Assembly: GCA_023458415.1 (NCBI GenBank)
Contig: JAEWZO010000012.1
Span: 1-19,125 of the forward strand
Source of the DNA: Bacteroidota bacterium
Lineage (GTDB): Bacteria > Bacteroidota > Bacteroidia > Flavobacteriales > Weeksellaceae
Direction of reading: 5' to 3'
Length of the DNA stretch: 19,125 bases
This document shows positions 6,090 through 14,561 of the stretch, piece after piece. A program made the position numbers and the translations under genes. The notes beneath the pieces are model-generated. The model saw only the letters and a program-made list of their open reading frames with translations, made no database searches and was not told where the DNA came from. The stretch's first letter is position 1. The number at the start of each line of letters is the position of its first letter.

Positions 6090-6488
6090 GTGAAGAAAAC
6101 TTTCTTACTTCTTACTTTTTCCGTTTTTGTGGCTTTTTCATGCTCAAAAAAGGAGGAGCCAATTGATGAAAATGCAGCTCGAAATGCAGAAATGGCTCAG
6201 CAAAATGAAGCTCAGCAAAAAGTTTTAACACCGGAAGAAGAAGGAAAATCTTTAATTGAAACAGCAAACTGTTTAACCTGTCACAAGACAGACGAGAAGT
6301 TAATCGGTCCATCGTACAAAGAAGTAGCTGCCAAATACGAAAACACACCTGAAAATATGGAGCTTCTGGCAAGCAGAATTATTGAAGGAAGCAGCGGTGT
6401 TTGGGGTTCTGCGGTTATGACGCCACATTCCGGATTAACTAAAGAAAATGCTAAAAAAATGGTGGCTTACATCATGACATTGAAGTAA
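6090..6488 (+). CDS. Lipoprotein c-type cytochrome (c551/c552-like)
   Basis: This is a 132-residue electron-transfer protein with one covalent heme. A lipoprotein signal ends at Cys18 (VAFSC), then a charged, Gln-rich linker (about 20-48) leads to a class I cytochrome c domain. The heme site is CLTCH at 61-65, followed by IGPSYKEVAAKY, typical of the c551/c552 group. The likely axial Met is Met110 in AVMTPHSGL, and the C-terminal helix is AKKMVAYIMTLK. It starts at GTG 6090, five bases after the lipoprotein stop; no in-frame ATG precedes the signal peptide. It is likely anchored in a membrane facing the periplasm. Its redox partner cannot be told from the window. A terminator follows. Confidence 0.9.
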   Translation: MKKTFLLLTFSVFVAFSCSKKEEPIDENAARNAEMAQQNEAQQKVLTPEEEGKSLIETANCLTCHKTDEKLIGPSYKEVAAKYENTPENMELLASRIIEGSSGVWGSAVMTPHSGLTKENAKKMVAYIMTLK

Positions 6489-6512
6489 TTATTCACAATA
6501 TTAAACAATATT

Positions 6513-6541
6513 AAGGCAGCTTCAACGCTGTCTTTTTTTTT
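6513..6541 (+). terminator. Intrinsic terminator after the cytochrome c gene
   Basis: The stem is GGCAGC (6515-6520) with GCTGTC (6527-6532, one G-U pair) and loop TTCAAC, extended by AA/TT, then a run of nine T. It ends the lipoprotein-cytochrome unit and sits just before the lysS promoter box. Confidence 0.85.
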
Positions 6542-6553
6542 GTGAAAAATCCG

Positions 6554-6561
6554 TATTTTTG
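6554..6561 (+). promoter_or_regulatory. -7 box of lysS
   Basis: TATTTTTG matches TAnnTTTG and lies 20 bases before the ATG. The same box and flanks recur in front of the lysS remnant. Confidence 0.65.
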
Positions 6562-6581
6562 CAACTTCTAAAAGAAAAAGA

Positions 6582-8279
6582 ATGTCATTATCAGAACAGG
6601 AAATCATCCGCCGGGAAAAACTGAATAAACTTACTGCCATGGGAATCAACGCATTTCCGGCAGACGAATATACAATTACAGCTACTACAAAATCCATCAA
6701 GGATAATTTTGAGGAAGGTAAGAAATTGAAATTAGCGGGAAGACTGATGTCCAGAAGGATTCAGGGGAAAGCGAGTTTTGCGGAACTTCAGGATTCGGAA
6801 GGCAGAATTCAGGTGTATTTTAACCGTGATGAAATCTGTCCGGGTGAGGATAAGGAGCTTTACAATGAAGTCTACAAGCACCTTTTGGATATTGGAGATA
6901 TCATCGGAATTGAAGGTGAACTTTTCAAAACTCAGGTTGGAGAAATGACCGTGATGGTGAAAAATTTCACACTTCTTACCAAATCTCTCCGTCCGCTTCC
7001 GCTTCCAAAAGTAGATGCTGAAGGAAATATTCATGATGCATTTGTTGATCCGGAACTGCGTTACAGACAGCGTTACGCCGATTTGGTGGTGAATCCGCAT
7101 ATCAAAGAAATCTTTGTAAAAAGAACGAAACTGTTCAATGCGATGCGTCAGTTTTTTAATGAAGCAGGCTATTTCGAGGTGGAAACTCCAATTCTTCAGG
7201 CAATTCCTGGAGGTGCAGCTGCGAGACCGTTCATTACGCATCACAACGCTTTGGATATTCCGCTTTATCTCAGAATTGCCAATGAACTTTACCTTAAGAG
7301 ATTGATCGTTGGAGGTTTCGACGGTGTTTATGAATTCTCGAAAAACTTCAGAAATGAAGGGATGGACAGAACGCACAACCCGGAATTTACTGCCATGGAA
7401 ATTTACGTGGCTTACAAAGATTATAACTGGATGATGGATTTCACCGAGAAACTATTGGAATTCTGTGCTGTTCAGGTGAATGGAACGACAGAATCGCAGT
7501 TTGGTGAGCATAAAATCAGCTGGAAAGCGCCATATCCAAGAATTTCGATGACGGAAGCTATTCAGAAATTTACAGGTTTCGACATTACTGAAAAAACAGA
7601 GCAGGAACTTTACGATTTCGCAAAATCTATTGGAATTGAAGTGGATGCAACAATGGGTAAAGGAAAACTTATTGACGAAATTTTCGGTGAAAAATGTGAA
7701 GGAAACTTCATTCAGCCGACTTTCATCACCGATTACCCGATTGAGATGTCGCCATTGACGAAGAAACACAGAAGCCAGGAAGGTTTAACAGAACGTTTCG
7801 AACTGATGGTTTGCGGTAAAGAAATCGCGAATGCTTATTCTGAATTAAATGACCCAATTGATCAGCGGGAAAGATTCGAAGATCAGCTGAAACTTTCCGA
7901 AAAAGGTGACGATGAGGCGATGTTTATCGATCAGGATTTTCTCCGTGCGTTGGAATACGGAATGCCGCCAACTTCCGGTTTAGGAATCGGGATGGACCGT
8001 TTAATTATGTTTTTAACGAATAATCCTTCGATTCAGGAAGTTTTATTCTTCCCGCAAATGAAGCCGGAAAAATCAGCTCCACAAATCGAACTTGGTGAGG
8101 ATGAAAAAGTAATCCTGGAAATTCTAAATTCTCAGGAAACTCCGATGCAACTTTCGGAAGTAAAAGAACGCAGCCAACTTTCCGGAAAGAAATGGGACAA
8201 GGCTTCAAAAAATCTTACAAAGAACAACCTTGTGAAAGTTGAAAAAACAGATGATCAACTGTTGATGTCGGCACTTTAA
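6582..8279 (+). CDS. lysS: Lysyl-tRNA synthetase, class II
   Basis: LysRS charges tRNA-Lys with lysine in the cytoplasm. The 565 residues hold an N-terminal OB-fold anticodon-binding domain (about 45-135, LAGRLMSRRIQGKASFAEL) and the class II catalytic core. Motif 1 is around residues 193-215 (AGYFEVETP...GGAAARPF), motif 2 is FRNEGMDRTHNPEFTAMEIY (256-275), and motif 3 is GLGIGMDRL (466-474). It is about 60 residues longer than E. coli LysRS; the extra tail (500-565) looks like a small helical, possibly winged-helix domain (EDEKVILEIL, LSEVKERSQLSGKKWDKA). It has its own promoter box and terminator. This is the only intact lysS in the window; the upstream copy is broken. Confidence 0.98.
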   Translation: MSLSEQEIIRREKLNKLTAMGINAFPADEYTITATTKSIKDNFEEGKKLKLAGRLMSRRIQGKASFAELQDSEGRIQVYFNRDEICPGEDKELYNEVYKHLLDIGDIIGIEGELFKTQVGEMTVMVKNFTLLTKSLRPLPLPKVDAEGNIHDAFVDPELRYRQRYADLVVNPHIKEIFVKRTKLFNAMRQFFNEAGYFEVETPILQAIPGGAAARPFITHHNALDIPLYLRIANELYLKRLIVGGFDGVYEFSKNFRNEGMDRTHNPEFTAMEIYVAYKDYNWMMDFTEKLLEFCAVQVNGTTESQFGEHKISWKAPYPRISMTEAIQKFTGFDITEKTEQELYDFAKSIGIEVDATMGKGKLIDEIFGEKCEGNFIQPTFITDYPIEMSPLTKKHRSQEGLTERFELMVCGKEIANAYSELNDPIDQRERFEDQLKLSEKGDDEAMFIDQDFLRALEYGMPPTSGLGIGMDRLIMFLTNNPSIQEVLFFPQMKPEKSAPQIELGEDEKVILEILNSQETPMQLSEVKERSQLSGKKWDKASKNLTKNNLVKVEKTDDQLLMSAL

Positions 8280-8300
8280 AATCCCGACTAATAAATATAA

Positions 8301-8328
8301 AAGCGAACCTAAAAAGTTCGCTTTTTTT
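8301..8328 (+). terminator. Intrinsic terminator after lysS
   Basis: A perfect 8-bp stem AAGCGAAC (8301-8308) / GTTCGCTT (8316-8323) with a 7-base loop is followed by T residues. It separates lysS from gyrB. Confidence 0.88.
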
Positions 8329-8496
8329 GTTCTTTTTGGTGTTAATCGAATCATCGAATCAGACAAAATTTCAGGGTTTTTATGTTGATAACTTTTAAGG
8401 TTTTTTAAGATGGGTTTGCTTTCATATCTCGTTAATTTTTCCGATATTTGCTAGTCTTTGCATTTAGCGAAAACATTCGATTTTTTTAAACATTTT

Positions 8497-8504
8497 TAAG
8501 TTTG
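8497..8504 (+). promoter_or_regulatory. -7 box of gyrB
   Basis: TAAGTTTG matches TAnnTTTG, 37 bases before the ATG. The rest of the 213 bases between the lysS terminator and gyrB is AT-rich and shows no other clear element. A short tandem ATCGAATC pair at 8345-8360 has no known role. Confidence 0.55.
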
Positions 8505-8541
8505 CCGGGTTACAAAATCGACGGCAGAAATCAAAAAAAAT

Positions 8542-10476
8542 ATGAGTCAAAAACAATATACAGCAAATAATATCCAGTCTCTGGAAGGAATGGAGCACGT
8601 GCGCCTTAGACCATCAATGTACATTGGTGACGTAGGGACAAGAGGGCTTCACCATTTGGTTTATGAAGTAGTGGATAACTCGATTGATGAGGCTTTGGCA
8701 GGTCACTGCGATACGATCAACGTTGTAATTCATGAGGGAGACGGAGTTTCCGTGAGAGATAACGGACGTGGTATTCCGGTGGATTTTCACGAGAAAGAAC
8801 AGAAATCTGCACTTGAGGTTGTTATGACCAAGATTGGAGCAGGAGGAAAATTCGATAAAGATTCTTATAAAGTTTCCGGAGGTCTTCACGGTGTAGGTGT
8901 TTCCTGTGTTAACGCACTTTCCAACTCTCTTGTTGCTACCGTTTTCAGAGAGGGAACTGTTTATCAGCAGAAATATTCCAAAGGAAAGGCACTTCAGGAG
9001 GTGAAAGAAATCGGCACTACCGAAGAAAGAGGAACAGAAGTTTTCTTCCAGCCGGACGATACTATTTTTCAGGAACTGGTTTACAACTACGATACTTTGG
9101 CTGCGCGTTTGCGAGAACTGGCTTTTCTTAACAAAGGAATTACGATTACTTTGACTGATGAAAGACAGAAAGATGAAGAAGGAAATTTCAAAACCGAAAC
9201 TTTCTTTTCTGAAGGCGGTTTGAAAGAATTTGTTCAGTATATCGACGGAAACCGCGAAGCCATCATGGAGAATGTAATTTTCATGGAAGGCGAAAGAGAA
9301 GGAATACCTGTTGAAGTAGCTATGCGTTACAACACTTCATTCAACGAAAATCTTCATTCCTACGTAAACAACATCAACACGCACGAAGGAGGGACGCACC
9401 TGGCTGGTTTCAGAAGAGCTTTAACAAGAACGCTGAAAAAATTTGCTGATGAATTGGGGCTTCCACAGAAAGAAAAAGTTGAAGTCACCGGTGATGATTT
9501 CCGTGAAGGATTAACAGCAGTGATTTCAGTAAAGGTGATGGAGCCGCAATTTGAAGGGCAAACCAAAACTAAACTGGGGAACTCCGAAGTTTCCGGTGCG
9601 GTGGATAAAATTGTGGGCGAAATGCTTACAAACTTCCTCGAAGAGCATCCAAACGAAGCGAAGCAGATTGTGCAGAAAGTGGTTCTTGCGGCAAAAGCAA
9701 GGCAGGCTGCTAAGAAAGCAAGAGAATTAGTTCAGCGTAAATCTCCAATGGGAGGTTCCGGATTACCGGGAAAACTGGCTGACTGTTCATCCAAGGATCC
9801 TGAAATTTCTGAAATTTTCCTTGTAGAGGGAGATTCTGCAGGTGGAACAGCAAAACAGGGTAGAGACAGACATTTCCAGGCAATCCTTCCGTTAAGAGGT
9901 AAGATTCTGAATGTGGAGAAATCAATGCTACATAAAGTTTACGATAACGAGGAAATCAGGAATATTTATACAGCACTTGGAGTTTCCGTAGGAACTGAAG
10001 AAGATTCAAAAGCCTTGAATTTAAGCAAGCTGAGATATCACAAAGTGGTTATTATGACCGATGCCGATATCGATGGTTCTCACATTTCTACGTTGATTCT
10101 TACATTCTTCTTCCGCTACATGAAAGAGCTTATTGAGCATGGTTATGTGTACATCGCGTCGCCGCCGCTTTATCTGTTGAAGAAAGGAAATAAGAAAATC
10201 TATGCTTGGAACGAGAAAGAACGTGAGGAAAAAACTCTCGAAATGGCAGCCGACGGAAAAGGTGTTGAAGTTCAGCGCTACAAAGGTCTTGGTGAAATGA
10301 ACGCTGAGCAACTTTGGGAAACAACACTGAATCCTGAAAACAGAATTCTGAAGCAGGTAACCATTGAAAGTCTCGCTGAAGCAGACAATGTATTCTCGAT
10401 GCTGATGGGAGATGAGGTACCGCCACGCCGTGAATTTATTGAGAAAAATGCAGTGTACGCCAGAATTGACGCGTAA
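8542..10476 (+). CDS. gyrB: DNA gyrase subunit B
   Basis: GyrB is the ATPase and Toprim subunit of the type IIA topoisomerase that introduces negative supercoils. The 644 residues begin with a GHKL ATPase: YEVVDNSIDEALAG with Glu42 and Asn46, DNGRGIP (73-79), and GGLHGVG (113-119). The transducer domain has the QTK loop (340-342). The Toprim domain has EGDSAGG (429-435) and DADID (507-511), and the C-terminal tail has RYKGLGEMN. It lacks the roughly 165-residue insert of gammaproteobacterial GyrB. The gene is monocistronic here; gyrA is not in the window. No frameshift or missing key residue is seen. Confidence 0.98.
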   Translation: MSQKQYTANNIQSLEGMEHVRLRPSMYIGDVGTRGLHHLVYEVVDNSIDEALAGHCDTINVVIHEGDGVSVRDNGRGIPVDFHEKEQKSALEVVMTKIGAGGKFDKDSYKVSGGLHGVGVSCVNALSNSLVATVFREGTVYQQKYSKGKALQEVKEIGTTEERGTEVFFQPDDTIFQELVYNYDTLAARLRELAFLNKGITITLTDERQKDEEGNFKTETFFSEGGLKEFVQYIDGNREAIMENVIFMEGEREGIPVEVAMRYNTSFNENLHSYVNNINTHEGGTHLAGFRRALTRTLKKFADELGLPQKEKVEVTGDDFREGLTAVISVKVMEPQFEGQTKTKLGNSEVSGAVDKIVGEMLTNFLEEHPNEAKQIVQKVVLAAKARQAAKKARELVQRKSPMGGSGLPGKLADCSSKDPEISEIFLVEGDSAGGTAKQGRDRHFQAILPLRGKILNVEKSMLHKVYDNEEIRNIYTALGVSVGTEEDSKALNLSKLRYHKVVIMTDADIDGSHISTLILTFFFRYMKELIEHGYVYIASPPLYLLKKGNKKIYAWNEKEREEKTLEMAADGKGVEVQRYKGLGEMNAEQLWETTLNPENRILKQVTIESLAEADNVFSMLMGDEVPPRREFIEKNAVYARIDA

Positions 10477-10496
10477 CATTTAAGCAAATAAATAGA

Positions 10497-10526
10497 AAAG
10501 CCACTCAGTAGTTGAGTGGTTTTTTT
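10497..10526 (+). terminator. Intrinsic terminator after gyrB
   Basis: The stem CCACTCA (10501-10507) / TGAGTGG (10513-10519) with a 5-base loop is followed by seven T and preceded by AAAG. Confidence 0.9.
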
Positions 10527-10569
10527 GTTCCGAACATTATTATTATCATGTTATTGGAAAAAGCTTCAC

Positions 10570-10593
10570 AAATACTTTAGTATTTATACTAAA
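10570..10593. promoter_or_regulatory. Overlapping palindromes upstream of the DUF3857 operon (possible operator)
   Basis: TTTAGTAT-TT-ATACTAAA (10576-10593) is a perfect 8-bp inverted repeat with a 2-base spacer. It overlaps a second one, AAATAC/GTATTT (10570-10575 and 10580-10585), so ATACT occurs in alternating orientation three times. The block lies directly upstream of a promoter-like box (10597-10605) and about 30 bases before the first ATG of the operon. It could bind a dimeric regulator; AT-rich chance palindromes cannot be excluded. Confidence 0.4.
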
Positions 10594-10596
10594 ATT

Positions 10597-10605
10597 TATA
10601 ATTTG
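10597..10605 (+). promoter_or_regulatory. Possible -7 box of the DUF3857 operon
   Basis: TATAATTTG is close to TAnnTTTG but has three bases rather than two between TA and TTTG. It lies 19 bases before the ATG. Confidence 0.35.
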
Positions 10606-10624
10606 CAACAGTATTTAAGTAGTA

Positions 10625-12520
10625 ATGAACAAAATTTATCTATTGGCTGCTACAACAGCTTTTGCGACATTTTATGCGCAAAATTTTACGGTAGCCGAAA
10701 TTCCCGCAGAGCTGAGGAAGAATGCAAATGTGGTGATCAGGGAAAATGCTTCAGTCCTCAATATTTCCAAGGTTGATGCAATGTCGCTGAATATTCGAAC
10801 TGTGATGACCGTTCTCAACAAAGAAGGCAGCAATTATTCTACACCAATGGTTTCCTACGAAAAAGGAGACCGTGTTGGAAATGTAAAGGTTGTAGTATAC
10901 GACCAGAACGGAAACAAACTGAAAACCTACGGAAAATCAGACTTTAAGGATTATTCAAACAATTCCGGCGGAACTTTTCACAGCGATAACCGCATAATGG
11001 TTTTACCGTTTGCCGCTACAGAATATCCTTACACCGTTGAATTTTCTTACACCTACGACACAGAAAACACCGTTTTTATTCCGGATTTCACTCCTTTCGA
11101 ATCCGAAAATATTTCATTGGAAAAAAGTTCGTTCACAGTAAACAATACTTCAGGAATCGATCTTCGTACGAAAATTTATCCATCCGTTCATAATTACGCC
11201 AATGTAACTGCGTCAGAAGACGGAACAAGAAAAACGTATACTTACGAAAATGTTCCTGCTCTGAAAGATGAGACTTTTGCGCCGGAACCCGAAAAAATTC
11301 TACCTAAAGTAAGTTTTGCTCTTTCGTCATTCAATCTGGAAGGTCACAAAGGCGGACTTACAACCTGGGAAGATTTCGGTTCTTGGTATTACAGCAGTTT
11401 ACTGGCGCCGGTTTCTACCGTAACTCCGGAAATAAAAGCTGAGGTTGCCGCTTTGAATCTGCAGGGAAGTACGGCTGAAAAAGTGAAAACTTTGTATCAA
11501 TTCATGCAGAATAAAACACGATATATTTTCGTGGCATTGGGAATTGGTGGTTGGAAACCTATGACAGCCGATGAAGTTCAGAAAAAAGGGTATGGTGACT
11601 GTAAGGCTCTAACCAACTACATGAAAACTTTGTTGGATGCCGCTGGAATTCCGTCGTATTACAGCATAATTACGATGAACAGTTCGCCGGTTTCCTTCGA
11701 TGCAGATTTTCCTAAAATGGGTGGGAACCACGTTGTATTAGTGGTTCCAACCGAGAACGGAAATATCTGGCTGGAAAATACGAGCCAAACTATCGCTTTC
11801 AACCACATGGGATTTTCCACAACGGGTAGAAATGTTCTTGCTGTGAAACCGGACGGAATTGATATTTTACAAACGCCGGTTTATTCCGCGGAGGAAAGCA
11901 AGGAAATTCTTTCAATGAATCTTAAACTGAATGAAGACAATTCAATAACATCAAAAGCGTCGGTTAAACTTACAGGCAGTCAGTACGATTTCGGAATGCC
12001 TGTAGTCGGGCTAGATGCTAAACAGAGAACCAATTATCTGAAATCTCAGTGGAGCACGTTAAGTCTGGAAAGTATCGGTCTTGAAAATCTGGTGAACGAT
12101 AAAGATAAAGCGGTGATCAGTTTCGCAGCAGATTTAAAAGCAGTGAATTATGCAAAATCTGTAGGTTCGGATAAAATTTTCCGTGCGGTTCCGGTTTTTG
12201 CGGATATCAGCTTGCTAAACGATGATGAAAGAATGCTTCCTGTGGAAATCCGTTTTGATACTCAGGACGAGTATAAGTTCACATTCCAGATGCCGGAAGG
12301 ATATACAATTTCTGATATTCCGTCCGATGTGGATCTTTCAACAGAGTTCGGTAACTATTCATTAAAGATCAAAAGAAAAGACGATTCTAACCTTTTGGTA
12401 GAGCGTGTTCTTAGGCTTAAAAAAGGCGTTCACCCAAAAGAAAAATACAACGATTATATTGCTTTCCGCAAAAAAATCATGAGCAACGACAACGCAAAAA
12501 TTCTTATCACAAAAAAATAA
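10625..12520 (+). CDS. Secreted DUF3857/transglutaminase-like protein, catalytic residues present
   Basis: The product has 631 residues with a Sec signal peptide (MNKIYLLAATTAFATFYAQ). A DUF3857-type beta domain comes first (about 30-240), then a transglutaminase-like core (about 270-410), then a beta-rich C-terminal domain. The core keeps a papain-type Cys-His pair: Cys326 in KGYGDCKALTNYM and His369 in GNHVVLVV. The third position of the triad seems to be Glu384 in IWLENTSQ, where Asp is usual. The substrate is unknown; such proteins are common in Bacteroidota and are probably exported to the periplasm or surface. One base separates it from the next gene, a diverged paralogue, so they form an operon and may work as a pair. 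A possible promoter and operator lie upstream. Confidence 0.85.
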   Translation: MNKIYLLAATTAFATFYAQNFTVAEIPAELRKNANVVIRENASVLNISKVDAMSLNIRTVMTVLNKEGSNYSTPMVSYEKGDRVGNVKVVVYDQNGNKLKTYGKSDFKDYSNNSGGTFHSDNRIMVLPFAATEYPYTVEFSYTYDTENTVFIPDFTPFESENISLEKSSFTVNNTSGIDLRTKIYPSVHNYANVTASEDGTRKTYTYENVPALKDETFAPEPEKILPKVSFALSSFNLEGHKGGLTTWEDFGSWYYSSLLAPVSTVTPEIKAEVAALNLQGSTAEKVKTLYQFMQNKTRYIFVALGIGGWKPMTADEVQKKGYGDCKALTNYMKTLLDAAGIPSYYSIITMNSSPVSFDADFPKMGGNHVVLVVPTENGNIWLENTSQTIAFNHMGFSTTGRNVLAVKPDGIDILQTPVYSAEESKEILSMNLKLNEDNSITSKASVKLTGSQYDFGMPVVGLDAKQRTNYLKSQWSTLSLESIGLENLVNDKDKAVISFAADLKAVNYAKSVGSDKIFRAVPVFADISLLNDDERMLPVEIRFDTQDEYKFTFQMPEGYTISDIPSDVDLSTEFGNYSLKIKRKDDSNLLVERVLRLKKGVHPKEKYNDYIAFRKKIMSNDNAKILITKK

Positions 12521-12521
12521 A

Positions 12522-14453
12522 ATGAAAAAGATTTCTATCCTTTGCTTTGCAATCTTCAGTTATCTGGTGATGGCTCAGCACAAATTTCTTAATCCACCGG
12601 CATTTTCAGACGAATACCTTACAAAAACTGCTTCAGAAATAGATTCGAAAGCTCCGGCTGAAATTCTATACCGTTCAATTCATTTCCGTATCGATCCTGA
12701 AAGCGGTACACTGGAAAGAAATTATCATTATCGCGTGAAAATCTATAACAAGGAAAAAGCAGAATATATGCTGAACCTTGAGATTCCTGTAAGTTCCTCC
12801 AAAGACCACAGAACTGAGAAAATTATCGGTCTGAAAGGTTTTACACACAACCTTGAAAACGGAAAAAAAGTTTCTACCAAAGTTGAAAACAGTTCCAAAT
12901 ACAAATCGAAGGAAGACAAATACGTTACTATAAACAAATTTGCTTTTCCAAACGTTAAGGACGGTTCCGTAATTGAGTATTCTTACACGGTTTCTTCACC
13001 GTTTATTTATGCAATTCCGGAAATTACAATCGAGTTGGATGTTCCTTCTGTTTATACAGAGTATGTTTTCGATACACCGGAACACATCGCTTACGGTATC
13101 AATTATACAGGAAATTTACAACCGCATTTTCGTGACGTGGCCAAAACTAACCTTTACACCCGTGTTTATCAGACGTACCGTTTCGGTTTTGCGAACGTGA
13201 AACCTTTCAAATCGGAAAACTTTGTTAAGAATTCTGACAATTACCGAACAAAAGTGAAAGGAGAACTTCATTCAACCGTTTTCAATAATCAGTTTACATC
13301 GTATTCAACGAGTTGGACGGCGATTAACGAAAGACTTCAGAAAGATGAAGAGTTTGGGTTGGAGCTTGCTAAGCAGAGACTAACCAAAGAATTTATTCCG
13401 GCGGATGTTGCAGCTTTAGCTTCAAAACCGGATAAAGCAGATAAGATTTTCAGAATCGTACAGAAAATGTTTACGTGGGACGGAAGCAGCGGAATTTTTA
13501 CTGATAAAGGTTTCAGAAAACTGATTGATACAAAATCAGGAAACGCAGCAGATATCAATCTTTTCTTGGTTGCAATGCTTAGAGAAGCAGGTCTTAATGC
13601 GAACCCGATTGCAATTTCAACCGTTGAAAACGGAGCGCTGAATATTTCTGCACCCAATATCGCAAGTCTTGATTTCGTAATCGCAGCGGTGGAAGAAGGC
13701 GGAAAATTTTATGTGTATGATGCCACTTCTAAGCAATCGGCTACGAATGATTTACCTCCAAGAGACTGGAACGATTTGGGCGTGCTTTTGAAAAAATCCG
13801 AAGCTACTCCAATTGTTTTGGTTAATACGACACAAAGCGTAAATACGCTGAAGCTGGATGCAAAAGTAGATGAAGACGGACTGGTTTCAGGAACTTATAA
13901 AGACCTCGACACCGGAGCTTTTGCGATGCGAGCAAAAGCCAACTACGACGAAAACAACGAGAAATACAAAAAATCGTATCCGGAAAATTTCGGGATCAAT
14001 TTTACTGATATCAATAGCGATATTGTAGATAATGGTGGTTTTGAAAGTTCGATGAAGTTTGAAGCCAACAACTTCGCAGATAAAGTAGGTCAGAAAATCA
14101 TCATTAATCCTATGCTTTTCTTAGGAAAAACTAAGAATGAATTCGACCAAACCGAAACGCGTCTTTACCAGATTGACCTTGTTTCTCCATTTGTAAGAGA
14201 GAAAGTAGTGAACATTACAATTCCTGACGGATACACGATTGAGGAACTTCCGAAAGGAAAGAAAATCTCTACTCAGGATAAGGAAATTACTTATTCTTAC
14301 AGCGCTTCACAAAAAGGAAATGTTCTGGAAGTAGTGAGTAAAGTGGCCGTTGCAAGTGCTGATTATCCGAAAGAATATTATCCGGCCTTCAAACATATTT
14401 GGTCTACAATTCTTCAGTCTGAAAATCAGGCAATCAGCTTGGTGAAAAAATAA
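12522..14453 (+). CDS. Secreted DUF3857/transglutaminase-like protein, catalytic Cys and His lost
   Basis: The 643-residue product has a signal peptide (MKKISILCFAIFSYLVMAQ) and the same layout as its neighbour: DUF3857 domain (about 50-250), transglutaminase-like core (about 300-410) and C-terminal beta domain. In the core the position of the catalytic Cys is Ala342 (KSGNAADINLFLVAMLREAGL) and that of the His is Asp384 (SLDFVIAA); only the Asp400 of VYDATSK remains. It should therefore be a binding or structural pseudoenzyme rather than a protease or cross-linker. The ATG is one base after the upstream stop, so translational coupling is likely. The reading frame is intact and well kept, so the loss is not decay. 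Confidence 0.82.
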   Translation: MKKISILCFAIFSYLVMAQHKFLNPPAFSDEYLTKTASEIDSKAPAEILYRSIHFRIDPESGTLERNYHYRVKIYNKEKAEYMLNLEIPVSSSKDHRTEKIIGLKGFTHNLENGKKVSTKVENSSKYKSKEDKYVTINKFAFPNVKDGSVIEYSYTVSSPFIYAIPEITIELDVPSVYTEYVFDTPEHIAYGINYTGNLQPHFRDVAKTNLYTRVYQTYRFGFANVKPFKSENFVKNSDNYRTKVKGELHSTVFNNQFTSYSTSWTAINERLQKDEEFGLELAKQRLTKEFIPADVAALASKPDKADKIFRIVQKMFTWDGSSGIFTDKGFRKLIDTKSGNAADINLFLVAMLREAGLNANPIAISTVENGALNISAPNIASLDFVIAAVEEGGKFYVYDATSKQSATNDLPPRDWNDLGVLLKKSEATPIVLVNTTQSVNTLKLDAKVDEDGLVSGTYKDLDTGAFAMRAKANYDENNEKYKKSYPENFGINFTDINSDIVDNGGFESSMKFEANNFADKVGQKIIINPMLFLGKTKNEFDQTETRLYQIDLVSPFVREKVVNITIPDGYTIEELPKGKKISTQDKEITYSYSASQKGNVLEVVSKVAVASADYPKEYYPAFKHIWSTILQSENQAISLVKK

Positions 14454-14473
14454 CTGACTTATAAAGTCTATTT

Positions 14474-14502
14474 AAAATGCTTCTAAAATGGAGGCATTTT
14501 TT
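14474..14502 (+). terminator. Intrinsic terminator of the DUF3857 operon
   Basis: Arms 14474-14484 and 14490-14500 pair over 11 bp with two G-U pairs around a 5-base loop. T-rich sequence follows. Confidence 0.8.
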
Positions 14503-14561
14503 ATTTTTATTGTGATTTGGAATTTTATTTGCTTCCTATGCACTGACTAAAAAATAAGTAA

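Noticed and set aside
6732..7376. Minus-strand ORF of 214 codons inside lysS
   Set aside because: It is antisense to a conserved part of LysRS. A similar shadow occurs opposite the lysS remnant (4207-4449), as expected for shadows of homologous sequence.
8345..8360. Tandem ATCGAATC pair between lysS and gyrB
   Set aside because: Only two 8-base units are present, with no flanking structure; likely chance.
8383..8391. DnaA-box-like TTATCAACA (minus strand) upstream of gyrB, hinting at an origin
   Set aside because: It has one mismatch to the consensus, it is a single copy, and no dnaA, dnaN or recF is near.
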